Below, piece after piece: positions 34,653-47,400 of a stretch of DNA of 64,000 nucleotides; position 1 is the first letter of the stretch; every line of letters starts with the position of its first letter. Position numbers and translations under genes: made by a program. The notes below the pieces were generated by a model that ran no database searches, had not been told where the DNA came from, and saw only the letters and a program-made list of their open reading frames with translations. Origin of the DNA: Pseudoscleropodium purum (Eukaryota; Streptophyta; Bryopsida; Hypnales; Brachytheciaceae); NCBI GenBank assembly GCA_963969395.1, contig OZ017805.1, positions 11,966,001 to 12,030,000 of the forward strand. Direction: 5' to 3'.

Positions 34653-36762
34653 GTGTCTAATTCCAATCAATGCTAGAAGGGTCATCATTTACTTGATGTT
34701 CTACGCTAGGATGGAGGCTATAAAAGGGGAAGTCGTTTGGACTTTTCATTCTCTTTTGACCCTCTTGAGTTTGTTGTTTCTTTTTGCAATCTCACTTCCT
34801 ATCTTGTGTGCTTATTCTAGATTCCTTTACCATGTTTTACCTTCCTAAGTTGAAGTGTGAACTTAGGGATTACCTTAATCGGGTTGATCAGGAAGTAGAG
34901 TAGCATAAATGGAAGCTTTTGTTATTTGATACTAAAACAATTAGGAAGCTTCTAAGTCAACGTGGTGGAGAAAACGTGGAATGGACGAAAAAGGCAAATT
35001 TGAAATTCTGCCAAGTGGAGATATGCACAGGTCTAGAATTTCAAGCGATATTCAACACAAGGCCTTGAAAAAGTAAGTAGGAAGCTCAAGTGGATGATTG
35101 GATTTATTGTCACTCAATAGAACATGAGAACTAGCTCAAATCCAAAGTCGCTCCTTCACATCACACGATGTATTTCCACTACCTTGTGGTTTAGAAAACA
35201 ATTGTAGATAGCAATGAAATGCCACTTGTAGAGCAAAACCCAGATTCAACACTGAATCAATTGGAGCAGAACTACTCAAACCCAAATCAACTGGAGTCCA
35301 TCAATGAAGAAACTGACTACAATGGTCCTCGTTATTAGGGATTCAATGCCATTCTAGTAGTATGTTTTGAGGAAATTTAGGAAAGAGTAGGTGACTGGTA
35401 ATGTACATATTTCTTAGCGTAGAACTAAGCATGAACAATAGTACTCATTGCAAGTAGCATATCTTGGGATCTTATTTTGCAAACTTAGTTGGAATTCAAA
35501 ACTCTCCATAGTTTTAGTCCTATGAATTTGACCACTCAAGTATAAAATTTTCCATTGAATTTCTATTTTAAGTTGTTGCACTTGTAGTGTGTCCACTTTT
35601 GAAGCTTTAAGTACTTTGTCACCATTCCCAACTAAAGTAATGTGTTTACTTTTGAAGCATTGAGTACTTTGTCACCATTTCCAATCATGGAATTGTTTAT
35701 TTTTCTTGACATTGCTAATTTGAAGGAATGCCCATGGTGAAGGGCAGGGTTACCTCCTTTGTGCTACCCTGCCTGTAGTGGGGGAAAACATCCATTTTTT
35801 CATTGACTTTATCATCCAAAATTTTTATCCACTTCCATTCATATCTTTTATGCACAAGCATCCCAAATTTTCAACTGATTTCATACAAATTTTTATGTAC
35901 TTTCATCCATATCTTTATTTCATAGTTGCCCAAATTTTTCATCCACTTTCACTTGATTTTTGTATCCAATTTCATCTAAAATTTTCATCCACTTTCATCC
36001 ATATTTTCGTCCCTTTTCACTTATATTTTTCATACATTCATTCATACTTTTCATCTATTTCTTCCATCCATTTCTTCCAATTTTTGTCATTAATTTCCTC
36101 CATCCACTTTTTTTCATTTTGTTAAACAATTTCAAAAACTTTTTTATGAAATTTCATCCATTTTTTCTTCAACTTCAGTCACTTTTTCCATCCATTTTTT
36201 AAACTTTTTTTTGTTTTCCTTATAATATTTTTGTTCTCCACTCACCGCTCACCACTCTCGACTCATTCTTCAACATTCTCCCAAGAAGAAGTGGATAGTT
36301 TCTAATTGTATCGTGTTGACAACTACCCATATGTAACTGCTTGTTGTAGAATAGTGTAGATTTTGAAATGGACAATAGTTAGCACTTGTATAGTATCAGC
36401 TAGTGCTAAACTACCATTCTACCAAAATATATTATAAATTATTTTTGAATAAATTTCCGTGGTACATGTTTAATAGACTCCTGTCTAATGAGCTAACATT
36501 GTCAATGTTTGTATCCAATCCAAAGAAGTTAGAGGTATAAATTGTCCATTGACTCTCAACTAATCACTTAATGGAGAGGTTCTGCAATTGCTTAGTAGGA
36601 TTTGTGTTCTTACCTGTTTAATGGATCTACTCATTCTACGTTTCAACAAGTAATTACATTTCTCTTGTATTTTGTTTTGATCTTGTAGTGTTCGAAGGCC
36701 GTAGAAAGAGTCTACTGTGGTGTGTGTCCTCTATAGTTCTTCAAACGAGATAGAAGTGGTTG
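34653..36762. other. Flank of copy A with a TATA box and pyrimidine-rich DNA
   Basis: TATAAAAG at 34719-34726 lies in GGAGGCTATAAAAGGGGAAG and looks like a promoter, but no convincing gene follows. From 35790 to 36215 the plus strand is pyrimidine-rich, built of diverged CATCCATTTTT/CATCCACTTTC phrases. The rest is AT-rich. Confidence 0.45.
35790..36215. repeat. Diverged CATCCATTT-type pyrimidine-rich repeat
   Basis: Phrases such as TTTTCATCCACTTTCATCC recur about every 12-40 bases with strong strand asymmetry. The apparent Phe/His/Ile-rich open frames on the plus strand come from this composition. Confidence 0.7.
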
Positions 36763-37530
36763 AATCTCGTATTGAATTTGAACAAAGTGCTTTGTCAATG
36801 CCTCCATAGGTTGTCAATTAAAGGGAGGTTGTCATACACGACCAATGACGATATATTTAGCAATAAGATTCCCACTGCCATTGGATCAAAAGTTGTGTAT
36901 GTTTGTCCAAATGTGAAGGAATTCCTAGATGAGCTATGTAAGACCTCTCATCGCATTATAGTCTAGAATTTAATGTATAAGAAGACTATGGAGCTTATAG
37001 CTGCATTTTTGTTCTAAAACTACAAATCGCCCTTCGACATCCTAGAACAAGACAAGAGCTGAATGATAGAAGTTTCTGAGGGAAAATTCCTTTGTATGAG
37101 TGGGAACAAGCATGAGCCTCTCCTTCTCAAAGTGATGGGAGACCACTTGTTCTTGGATCCAAATGATTGCACAATTTTTGTAGAGACAAAACGGTCCTCA
37201 TTGACAACTCCCTTTAAAGAGTGTTTGCAATGAGAACAAGAATGTGATATTCCTTCAAAGTTGGGATTGTTTTCAATAAGGAGGCAACTTCCTCATAGAA
37301 AGCCTCATCCTTTGGTTGAAGCAACTCCATAAGGAGTGTCAACCCGACCACCTAAGAGAGTATGTAGAAACAAACTAGATTGGTATACTTCCTTTTACAA
37401 CTTCTACGAATGTAACTGAGGATATTTTGGACGGATTCAAAAAGTTTGCAAAGAATTTTGGTCACATTCTGTGTTGCCTGGAATGAAATTAGTAATAGTG
37501 CTTGAAAGGCCTAATGAAAGATAATCTCCT
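36757..37530 (+). pseudogene. FCP1/NLI-type HAD phosphatase-like relic
   Basis: One plus frame has the layout of the FCP1 homology fold. LVLNLNKVLCQ stands where the DLDxT/V motif should be (the Asp pair changed to Asn). VVYVCPNVKEFLDELCKTSH matches the 'RP..xEFLxxL' strand and helix. KHEPLLLKVMGDHLFL matches the 'KPLLLK' segment before the 'iDD' strand. Stops are TAG near 36963, TAA near 37015, TGA near 37060 and TGA near 37234. FCP1 family members remove phosphate from the polymerase II tail. Loss of the nucleophile and several stops make this copy inactive. The match is by pattern only. Confidence 0.45.
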
Positions 37531-40009
37531 CCCTACACGGTCCATTGTGAAACTCAACCTCCATAGTATAAATATAGATTTCTATGTATATTTCATTCAT
37601 TTGTATAAAATAGTTTTGAATTTGAATTTCAACTTCATTTTGTGACTTCTATAGATGGGTGCTATTGTGTCTAATATTTGTAATAATATTTTGTCTTTGT
37701 AAAGTGTCTAATTACCCTAGGATCAAGGATAATGTATCCATCTAGTGTCTAATCTAATGTTGCTCACATTAAAGGATTTATCTTGCACCTAATGTAGTGG
37801 AGGGAGCCACTTACCAAAAGCTTATTTTCCGAATCCGAGACCTCATTTTCCACTAGGTTTGACTTCAATGGAAGGAGTTGCTTGCCTTCCCATTATTTGA
37901 GGCTTCAAATATTGTACTTTGTCACTAACGTAGCTTCAGCAGTCATCGACTTTTCCAAGGGAAATGTAGAGGAAGGGATTGTGGGTAGCCCTCCAAGTTG
38001 AAGACTAGGCAAGATCCCTATTTTCTTGCCATTCCTTTTGAAGAGAACAACCTCTACACTAAGTCGATTGCATTTACAATTGCCAACTCCATGTACAAAG
38101 ATCACACTATTGAGGAAACTCTGTGGATGACAAAGGAATTCTTAGGGATCTTTATATTGAGGATAGAGGTCGATCGCTAACTACATCAAGGTGTCTTCCT
38201 CCTCAAAATAACTACCCTAAAGAATATTTGACAAGGGACAATTGTAAAAAGAAGATGTCTTTGGGTGTATTCAATACAAGTCAAAGGTCATGTATCATAG
38301 GCACTGCTAGGTCCTCACCTTCAAAATTTATAAGAGGTCAATCTTTGCCATCTTCTATACTTGTTTCTAGCCAAGCATTTCCTTAAGACTTGATGTGGTC
38401 TAACAGTTCACCATTAACTAGAACTACAAATTTCGACATGAGGATATTTTTAGAGTATATGCAAAATTGAAAGTTCTAAAAGAAACAAAAGAAGTAGAGA
38501 AGAGTAGTTCTTCTATAAAAAAAAACCAAGGGATAATGCCATATTTAAGTACTTTTGGACAATTGAAAGTCCAAAATTTAGTAAATGCCCAAATTTCCCA
38601 ATGCATGCAATTATGCAATGCATCGAGAGATGTCTAGATATAGTGTGAAGTTTACATTATATAAAAGTGTTTAGGGAGAGTAGTTCCAAGGCTTAGAAAT
38701 TAGGCTATAAAGAGCTCCAACTTATTCTGAGGATATTTGATAGACCATTCATGTGAGCAAGGGAATTTTGAAAAGATAGTATTAGAAAAGTATTTAGGGT
38801 TAGTCTAGAGAAGACCGTTGTATGAATCCATGTCCATGCTTATGATGATAGAGAATCCATCTAGAGATCTCTTGATAAATGTGTAGAATATCCGTGAACT
38901 TCCTTTAAAACATGTATGATTTCAATGTGAGATTTTATAATGTAATGTAATAGAATGTGAAAGTTTAGAATTTTTCTTATTACTATGCTATTGTGTGAGT
39001 TTGATACCTAAGAGAATTCATACTCAAATATGTGCCCAGTTCTCTAGAACAAATGTTCTACATGAAGGGTGAAATGGTACCCCAACAAGTTACATAGGTA
39101 CATGTCAAGAAAGGAAGAATTTGTAATTAATGATTGCTTACACTACCACTTACAGTCGAGGCTCCAAAGGAAAGGACTAACCAGAAATCCCCTGATAGAG
39201 AACTAAGTAAACTTTGGAAGATAGGCGGGTTCATTATTAATACCATGCACAATGCATGCTATGCATCTTATGTCCTTATTTGTTTGTTGCATGGAGAGTA
39301 AAAACGAAAACTTACAATGCCTTCTTCCATATTCATGCTATGGATGGCTACAATTTTTAAAGCTAGTAGAAAGTACAATCTAGAAAATTAGGAAAAAAAG
39401 GTCACAAATAGTAGAAACAAGGAAATTAAGAATGATATTAGGAGTAGTAACACTACAAGCAACAAAATTGTCTTATAACAATGTCATTATCGTCATCGCT
39501 TACAAGATCCACAACAAGAATGTAAAGTCAGAATAGTGACTGAAGGTAACAAAGCCAAAGCATTTGCTACGACTAGCAAAAGAAATTTGGTGCTCGTCCT
39601 AAACGTGAGAGCTCATTCTACATTTCCAACAAAAATAAACTAAAAAGACGTAGAAAAATGTGTACGAGAAAACTTGACAATGCAATTGTGATATTGGACA
39701 AAGATTGCATCCGGAGATCTCCTGTTGGCTATAAACCGCAAGACCTGGTAATCAATTAAGGGTCCACTTGGTTTGCTCTACTCAAATTCACGAGAGTAGC
39801 CTCTCGACTTCTCTTAGGAATAGTCCGTAATTTAGGGTGGACTATTTTGGACCAAATTGCGTATACTCCACAAGATTCATCCACCCGTGTGGGCAGAGTT
39901 TCTTCAACAATCCATTTTTTGTGCCAACAATTTCGGTACCTCAAAACCAAAGTACTTTTTGAATTGTCAAGTCTCTAATATTAGAGCATGAACATCCCGT
40001 TCTTCTCAT
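37531..40009. other. AT-rich DNA with scattered relic frames
   Basis: A broken plus frame at about 37915-38200 and short frames elsewhere suggest old coding DNA, but nothing is recognisable. The first copies of the GAGATCTC palindrome appear here (38866-38886 and 39706-39727). Confidence 0.35.
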
Positions 40010-40552
40010 GTCCTAGCTCTCTGCATACTTCGGACAATGCTCTTTCTTGCTAAATAGAACAGATTGAAGGGTCTAAGGGTCTGAGAAGAATCCATGAGCC
40101 TAGGCAAATGTCAACCCAAGGATTGAAGCTTTCCCTTGGTGCTTCATTCATAAGGCCGCAATAAGGTTCCAGATCCACTTCCTTTGGAATTGTATCAACC
40201 TGATTAACCCTTGGTCCTCAATGAAGGGTTTCATCATCTGTCACCCTCCAATCGTGCTTTGACCAGAAGCCTTCTACCAACTCTAAAAGACATATAGGCA
40301 GTGGTTCCTTTAGCTCGCATAGAACACACTTCGAATACTCCACGTATGGACCAAATGCAGTTGCAAATCCCTAGCATTTTGTCATTCCATTCCACTAGTA
40401 CCGAATGTGCTTCTCTTGTCCTAACAATATAAAACCTTTATTCACAGTAGCTTGGTATGCCTTCTCCCTAGCCTTCTCTTGATTTCCTATTAGATCTAGA
40501 ACTTCACTACTCTAGACGGGCTTGAATGGGGTAGGCTTTGTAGGGAGCACGG
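40010..40552 (-). pseudogene. DUF7869-type transposon gene, distal part (split by copy B)
   Basis: When copy B and one 5-bp duplication are removed, this frame joins that at 43837 without a shift. It continues through KAREKAYQATVNKGFILLGQ, FGPYVEYSKCVLCELKEPLP and DLEPYCGLMNEAPRESFNPW, with TAG stops near 40504, 40417 and 40393, a TGA near 40225 and a TAG near 40058. The 3' limit is approximate. Confidence 0.6.
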
Positions 40553-41803
40553 TGTCACAGCACAGGGCAGGTCAATTCCCCATTATACTTACAAAAATTA
40601 CTCTAGAGTATAACTAAGTGACTCTAAAGATCGAACCCACGAGATCCTGTGAAGTATCTAGCTCTATTAAGCAGTTAAGCTAAGTCAGTATCCCAATCTT
40701 ACTTTCCGGTCCTAGATCTAGAACCAGAAATACCACCACACCGGATAACTATAGACCGGATTACTCCTTCTTCCGGTCCTACTTACTATCCGGTCCGTAC
40801 AAATACCCAAATCCCAGGATCTCACAACTTCCGATCCTGGAAATCCGTCCTGACCAATCCGGTCGGGATGGTCATCCTGTATCCGTAATCCTATCCGGTT
40901 TAGTTTTGCCTCTGTTTCACCATCAGAGGGGTCGCCGCTTACATTTGAGAGTGGTAGGCCCACCACTCCTTCCGTGACTTATAGTGGCTGAAGACCCACT
41001 GTCCTACCTTCTAAACTCCTAAGCTAATCCGGATCCGGTTTGGTCCTTCACAACAACCCAAATAGCAATCCGGGTTGTAGGTCACACAAAGACCCCACAC
41101 TCGACCCTCTCGTACTACAACGACCTTGATGCTACTTCCGATCCGTGCGAAGACAGGTGGTTACAAGTGCACCCGTCCGTTCCAACATCAACTAAAGTTC
41201 TTCCGTTACCCATACGGGTGGTGAGACCTCACAGGAGATCGGATACTCGACCGGATTTCCCACCCGGGAGTTCTAGCGCAGCTAAGGAATCCCTCCCTAC
41301 CTGCCTAGCCTAACAACGGCTTTCTCACCCGGAATCTCAAACTCTAGACGTGTTGAGGAACTAAGTTCACTCCCAACTCTTCGATACCTACTCACATGCA
41401 CCTTGGATCGGAAAATAAACACCAAGGGGAGAAATCACTCACAAACCGGCTCGTACTATCCTAACTCCACATCATACAATCCTGTCGCGCTAGAGAGAGA
41501 CACACAATGAGGAGAATAGAAAAGTACAAGAAGTTTGCAAAATGAACAACTCCCAATTCCCATCGCGGGACCCGATTTATATACAAAGGGTCAAAACCCT
41601 AAAAGCACAAAAAGGAGCGGAAAACCCGTGGGGGTCCGCCGCCATCCTAATCTAACTTCCGGTCTAACCTAATACTGTTGAGCCGGATCCAGATCCGGAT
41701 TCGCTCCTACTCCTAACTGAAATCCAAAATCCTATCTACCCTACAACTCTGGATCCTACTGTCGGGCTTCCGATCTCCGGGACTAGCTCCTCGAAGACTT
41801 CAC

Positions 41804-43393
41804 TCAAATTCCGGTTCCGTTCTCCCTTAGCAGGATTCGATCCGGGTGGAGACTCCAGGTCGATGGTGATATCCGGTCTCGTGCCCGGAGTCCAGTCCGT
41901 GCAGACTTCTTGGACTCAGGAGTCCAATCCTTCCTATCCTTCTGAATGGTCGCGTCCGGAAAGAGATCCGGTAGAGAGATGTCCGAAAGATGAATACCTT
42001 TGTCGCACGTCGCTCCAGTCAGCTTCCAGCTGCTCTCCTCGATCCGGTCCGCAGCCTTCCGCCCCTCCACCATTGCCGTCTCGACCTGCTCAGCGAAGTC
42101 GGCAAGAATCCGGACCATCCGGGAACCAGATAGTTTCTTCTCTTCGTGGATCTTCTCGTCGAAGAGCTTCGCTTTGGCAGCGGCCGTTCCGGTCTCTCCC
42201 AGGACCGCCTTGATCTGCTCGGCTATCTTCCAAGTCTCCTCCGCCATCTCCCGGGCGGCCGTCACGTCTTCCTGATAGGCAAAAAGAGTTGCCTTCAGTT
42301 TATCCACCTCCTCCTGCAACCGGCGGATCTCTGCTTCCTGCTTCCGGGTCTCTTCCGGATTGGTGATGCACTCCGCCACCTGTTCCGCCAACTTGCTGTC
42401 CGGTGGCGCACCTACCAACTTGCCGATCGCCGCAAGCGTCCTGTGCTTGACCTCCCAATCCGCCCTGATGTTGCAGAGGACGTTGATCAGACCGTTGAAC
42501 GGATCTTGCATTTCCGGGTCTCCCCCGGAAACGGTCTTCTCGGCTTCCGATTTCTCCTCCGGGGCCGGTTTGTCTTGACCGGGAGGCGTCCCGCGCTTGT
42601 GTGGAGGCGTCAACTTCTGTCGCTTGATCGGCGGCATCGGCTCCTCCTCTTCCTCGCTCGACTCCCGTTCTGACCCGGAATCGGATTCGGCCTCGTCATC
42701 CGTTTCCGACTCCCCATACTTCAGGAGGACTTCCTGAGTCTTCCACACCTTCTCCTCCGTGTCGGTGAGGACTTGGTGTTCTCGATAGAGGTGGAAGAGG
42801 TAAGGGCACACTGGAGTGGCCCTTTTCTTCCCAACCCTACTAACCAGCTGGGCCACGAGATCGGAAATGATCCGTGCCCAATCCACTTTCCGGGTACCAC
42901 TGAGGGCACCGAAAATGGTGTTGCCGAGGGTGATCATCACCCTGGTCGGCTTTTCCGGGTGAAGAACCGGAACCAGGAATTGCAGGAGCCGACGGTGTCG
43001 GTCATCCAAGCAATCCTCGACCGCGTATCCGTCCTTCGGGTTGACAGCTCCCTTGAACTTCCCTCGGACAAACTCATCCTTCCGGCTCGCCATTCCCAAA
43101 CCTCCTGCCCGGAAACCGTAAACCGCTCTCCACATCCCCTTGTTCCAGCTGACGGGAGCTCCCCTCACGGTGTTGTCAAACTGGTTGGACAACTTTCCGA
43201 GGAGCTCCTTGACCATTCTCTCCTCCCTAAAACCCCAAGGTTTCTCGGCAAACCCTACGCAACCCATGGATTTGAGATCATCCATGAGTTCAGCCTTTTC
43301 CGGCTGTGTGGAGGGAATAACCGGAATGACTTTCCGGAGCTTCACCTCACCTCCAGAGGGACTCGCTTGTCTCGACCTACGTAGCTGAGGCAT
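41804..43393 (-). CDS. Gag-like / transposon-type protein in copy B (529 aa, frameshifted end)
   Basis: Same protein as in copy A, with few substitutions up to KKSARTG. A single G is missing there (GGGACTCC in A, GGACTCC in B, near 41897), so the last 35 or so residues differ and the frame stops about 20 residues early at 41804. The globular domain, acidic and basic linkers and coiled coil are complete. It starts at ATG 43393 and may still make a stable protein. Confidence 0.68.
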   Translation of the reverse strand: MPQLRRSRQASPSGGEVKLRKVIPVIPSTQPEKAELMDDLKSMGCVGFAEKPWGFREERMVKELLGKLSNQFDNTVRGAPVSWNKGMWRAVYGFRAGGLGMASRKDEFVRGKFKGAVNPKDGYAVEDCLDDRHRRLLQFLVPVLHPEKPTRVMITLGNTIFGALSGTRKVDWARIISDLVAQLVSRVGKKRATPVCPYLFHLYREHQVLTDTEEKVWKTQEVLLKYGESETDDEAESDSGSERESSEEEEEPMPPIKRQKLTPPHKRGTPPGQDKPAPEEKSEAEKTVSGGDPEMQDPFNGLINVLCNIRADWEVKHRTLAAIGKLVGAPPDSKLAEQVAECITNPEETRKQEAEIRRLQEEVDKLKATLFAYQEDVTAAREMAEETWKIAEQIKAVLGETGTAAAKAKLFDEKIHEEKKLSGSRMVRILADFAEQVETAMVEGRKAADRIEESSWKLTGATCDKGIHLSDISLPDLFPDATIQKDRKDWTPESKKSARTGLRARDRISPSTWSLHPDRILLRENGTGI

Positions 43394-43572
43394 TCCCACT
43401 CACATCTACCTCACTCTCTCCTAGCCGCACGTCCCGTTCCTCACTTCCTCTCTCCGATCTCAACCGGAATTAAAACGAACAGAACACAAATGCACAGACG
43501 CACAAACGACAAAAACTCAATCGTGCGCTCAAGGTCGAGTTTCTAAAAGGGGGTGCAACAGTGAAAGCTCCT

Positions 43573-43581
43573 CCTTTTATA
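43573..43581 (-). promoter_or_regulatory. TATA box for the copy B gene
   Basis: TATAAAAGG on the minus strand, at the same place as TATATAAGG in copy A. Confidence 0.55.
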
Positions 43582-43836
43582 CTCCCTGGACCCTTTCCGG
43601 TTTGTCATCATGAATCCGGTTTACCATCATAATCCGGTCCTAGACCTAATCCGTGTTGCATTCCGATTCCGGCGTTAGTTACTCCTGACCGGATTAGATC
43701 CAAGAGGCCCACTACTTCCCATTCCGTGCTAATTTTGAGTTTTCCTTCTCCACCTTATCGGATCCGGTTCCCTAATGACTAGTTTCCGTTCCTATCTTGG
43801 TGTATACTAAGAAAATCAAAATTTTAAGCTGCGACA

Positions 43837-46150
43837 CATGGGTTGTCTTCTAGAGTCTTTCTTCCATAAGCATTGAGAAGGTCTATCAAATGATAGCCAC
43901 TTTGAATCAACTGTAGACTTTTTGAACTTCATAACAGGGACTCCATCATTGTCCATGTAGAACTTAAAGAGATGCATCTCCTCCAAACCAATTATATGAG
44001 ACATGCCCCTATATAAGAAACCCTTAACAAAGGACTTGAAGTCCCCCACCTCTTATATAAACTCTAGCAAAAAAAAAAGTTCTTAAGACTCCATGAAGAC
44101 TTTCATGAGATTGGCCACAACAAAAGTGTTTTTGTTCTTAAAGGACTTTGAGAGGTGACTAAAGTAAGAATTGATGTCCTTATGAGTATGTCCTACAAGT
44201 AGAAATCCAACTTGAATTTCTTTGAAGATGCCTTGTGCAGTAAACAAAGACAAAAATGCCATGAGGTACTGGTTCTCGTTATCCTTGATAAAGTTGTCAA
44301 GTTGCAAATAAAGATTCTTGGAAAGAAGAAGAGATCCATGTCAAAAACTTCGTTCAATGAGGTTCAAAGTGTCCATACATTTGGATTTTCCTCTAAGTAG
44401 CACTTCAAGCAAAGCATTTAGTAGTGCATACGGAAAGAGGTCACTCGTCTCTTGAATTAGTACCACCTCTAGTCGGTGAAAAAGTCTAGCCAATAAAGAA
44501 ATCCTGAAGTTTGAGTCTCTTCGCCAACATGATGGAGCATAATGCATGTATGCACCATCACCATGCCCATGAGCTACCATTCTAATTACACTCATGGAAA
44601 ACTGACCTAATCCTTGTGTGGCCTTTATTGTAACCCACATTCTAGGTAGAGCCGTCTTATAAGTGTCCATCTTGTCATGAATAATGCACAATATTTCTTG
44701 AGGGTTCCTTTTGGATTCTTCACGCCACGAGGTATACAAACGACGATAGGATGCTTGATGATTTAGATGTTCAATTCACTGCTTTGTGAACTCAATGTAC
44801 TCCGAGCCTCCTTTAAGTGATTTGAAGATGAATTGTTGCAAGTCATTGCATGTAGTGTATTTTACAAATTAGGTTTCAAAAAGCTTTATAGAAACATTGT
44901 TAAAGTGCTCCTTCTTGATACTATCGATGTAGACTGGCTGACGATAGGAAGGCCATAATCCATATTCAACTATAGACAACATTACAAAATAAGTAAGCGA
45001 TGAATTCGAAGGGATTGTAAGAACGCCCAGAATAGTGAGACCATACACAAGACTTATATCATTGATAAATGACTATGGCCTAAACCATTGGAAGATCTCC
45101 TGATGAAACAATTTATTAGGAGATTTTCCAATAAATGGAGTTATTTACAAAACACCCAATGAAAATGGAAATGGGCAAATTTCCAAGTGACCACAAGTAT
45201 AAGTTATAACCGCAAGTATTAGTGTATTACTTCATTGGCATCAGCCTGAACGCACTTCCAATTGTTCCCCACAAGTAGATATTTAAGTGTATTTACTCTC
45301 CCGTTTCTAATCATTCTCATCTGATGGGGCATTTGGTCAGAGTTGCTGTCAATGATTGCTTTCATTATTCTAGTAACCTAAATAGTGCGCATTTTGAGGC
45401 ACTTAATTCCCTTGTTCATGTGTGTAGTTGAAACTACGCCTTGTTTATACTTCTAAACGTAATTGTAATATGTCAACTTCAGAATCCCATGAATAATGTA
45501 CCACACCATGCCACATACATTCACTCCTTCTAATGTGATATATTTTTGCTTCCAATTACCATCTACGGCATATAATTGTTCATCGATAGTAATCTCGTAT
45601 TGTCGGCACTCCTCAAAAGACTTCAGCTAGAATAATTGTCTAATTTTCAAGGTCTTCTCCAATAGAAAGAATTGGCAGCATTGACTATTGCAGCATCTCT
45701 CGGAACTAACCTTCCGAATTTGTCATTTGTTGTTTTTCGGACGTAAGGTGAATCCCTCTACTGAAGACTAGGCCTTCGAAAGATGAAGCAAAAAGGTGCC
45801 TTTGCTCTTCCACCAAGGTAGGCAAGCAAGTCTTGTAGATCCAGAAGGGATGTAAAGTGGTCCATTGTTTCTTTTAATGATTGACCGTCTAGGAACCAAT
45901 ACTTCGACATGTGCCATCAAGTATGCATCATGATATCCTCTTTGTTACCCACGAAAACATCCAAGACTATGACACCGATGTGGTCCTCACCAAGTGTACT
46001 ATTTTAGAAATGATCATTTGCCCTCCAACAATTTATTCGACCCAAGGAAAGAAGTACACCTACACAATCCCTACGGTGCACCTCCATTTCCGTCCACTCA
46101 TCATAACAAATACACAGACGCATATCCATCGAGATATCTTCCGATGATTT
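43837..46150 (-). pseudogene. DUF7869-type transposon gene, proximal part (split by copy B)
   Basis: Minus frames at 44739-44341, 44307-44083 and 44049-43837 are in one register, separated by TGA near 44320 and TAA near 44068 and 44044. Landmarks are CIIHDKMDTYKTALP, MVAHGHGDGAYMHY, QLDNFIKDNENQYLMAF and FLLVGHTHKDIN. These match the DUF7869 family, an RNase H-like domain common in transposon-derived genes of mosses, algae and invertebrates. The Asp of QLDN and the GHTH-x-D cluster are the likely metal site. Upstream of 44740 the frame is more broken but continues to about 46150 (for example HFTSLLDLQDLLAYLGGRA). The 5' limit is not defined. Confidence 0.72.
45080..45140. repeat. GAGATCTC palindrome, two diverged copies
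   Basis: CCATTGGAAGATCTCCTGATGA at 45085-45106 and TTAGGAGATTTTCCAATAAATGG at about 45116-45138 belong to the dispersed palindrome family described at 46740-47400. Confidence 0.55.
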
Positions 46151-46739
46151 GACATTGTCGTTGACTCTTCATAGAATTGTTCGCTCTATCGCATCAATCA
46201 ACATCATCAAACCCCTTTGGCAAGGGTTCAATCTATAATGCTATGCTTCTGAAATGAACAAATGTGGCCGTAAGAGAAGAAACACCAAAGGATTCATTAG
46301 CATGGCCACACCAAGCCATTTGCCTTGAAGGCGAACCTCTACAACTAACCCTACTCCTACTTCACCCAATCCTTCAATGAACAGTTTAATAGAGTCACCA
46401 TCATTGATGGATGAAGTTATACCACAAGACTCCTAGGAATCACCCTCCTCTTAGACCCTACCAATGTATGGAGTAATTGCATCATTGAGGGACTTAAAGC
46501 ATAAGTACATTGTATCAAACCCGACTTCCTTGGTAACCATGTCTTAAAACCTAATATTGAATGAAAAACCTTGCAAATGACATAATTGCCCTACATAGTT
46601 AGGCACCCAATTTCCAAGATTCAAAGCTCATGTTTAGAAGGGTAGGAGTAAGTTGTACTTGAAATTCTTCAAATAAGGTACCTATGTCGAATGAACATAA
46701 CTATTTTAGGAAAATGAATATAGAACATTGTTTACCTCC

Positions 46740-47400
46740 ATCTAGAGATCTCCCGATACAAATACGGAATATCCTCATTCAATGCAGATGCAAGACAAAG
46801 CAAGCAATAGTGAGGTATGAAGCTTTCTATATGTACAAATTCCATATGATGCTTCATACAAGCGTGCGTGTAACATATGGTAGCCATGATTTCAGAAACA
46901 AGATTCACAGCAAAAAACCTATAGTTTTAGAAAGGGTTATATCCAATAGATGATGACCGCATGTTCACACATAGGTACCGAAATATGAACATTCATCCGG
47001 AGATCTCTCGACGACATCACAAGCGATTAATTCACATGAAAATAAGTATATCAATAAATTTTTTTGCCCTGAAAGATGCTTCTTCTTGTATTTGGAGATC
47101 TCCCAATGAATGCCTCCAAATCTCTATTGCATTATGCAAAGAACCAATTGGTGTTGTACAAAAAACTTTGTAAATACAAATAGGTTCATCCAGAGATCTC
47201 CCGATGTCCAAACACACAGAAGTTTGTAATTGACCATTGGGAACTCTCCCAATGGCCGCATTAACTACATCTCATGTGTAATTATCATAATATGTCATAT
47301 TCATGCCATCATAAGATCTCCGAATGGATCATTCTCACAAATGCGATAGAACTACAATTAAGTATTGCACAATATATCCAATTGAAGATCTCCCGATACA
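46740..47400. repeat. Cluster of seven dispersed CATCSGGAGATCTCCSGATG palindromes
   Basis: Copies centre near 46748, 47003, 47098, 47196, 47245, 47316 and 47389. The copy at 47234-47255 has nine-base arms CCATTGGGA and TCCCAATGG. The others keep AGATCTC with a CATC/CATT arm on the left, a GATG/AATG arm on the right, or both. Spacing is irregular (about 50-255 bases). The function is unknown. Confidence 0.7.

Larger units (their letters stand above)
40553..43836 (-). mobile_element. TGTCGC-family long repeat, copy B (3284 bp)
   Basis: In element orientation it starts TGTCGCAG at 43836 and ends CTGTGACA at 40553. Flanks in window orientation are CACGG and CATGG, a 5-bp duplication with one change. 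It is near-identical to copy A in length, gene, both TATA boxes and 3' region, and lies in opposite orientation 5.9 kb away. It interrupts a DUF7869-type pseudogene. Confidence 0.85.

Noticed and set aside
31816..43388. Antisense frames of up to 203 residues opposite the copy A and B genes
   Set aside because: They are shadows of the GC-rich gene on the other strand with no motif, and the older copies do not keep them.
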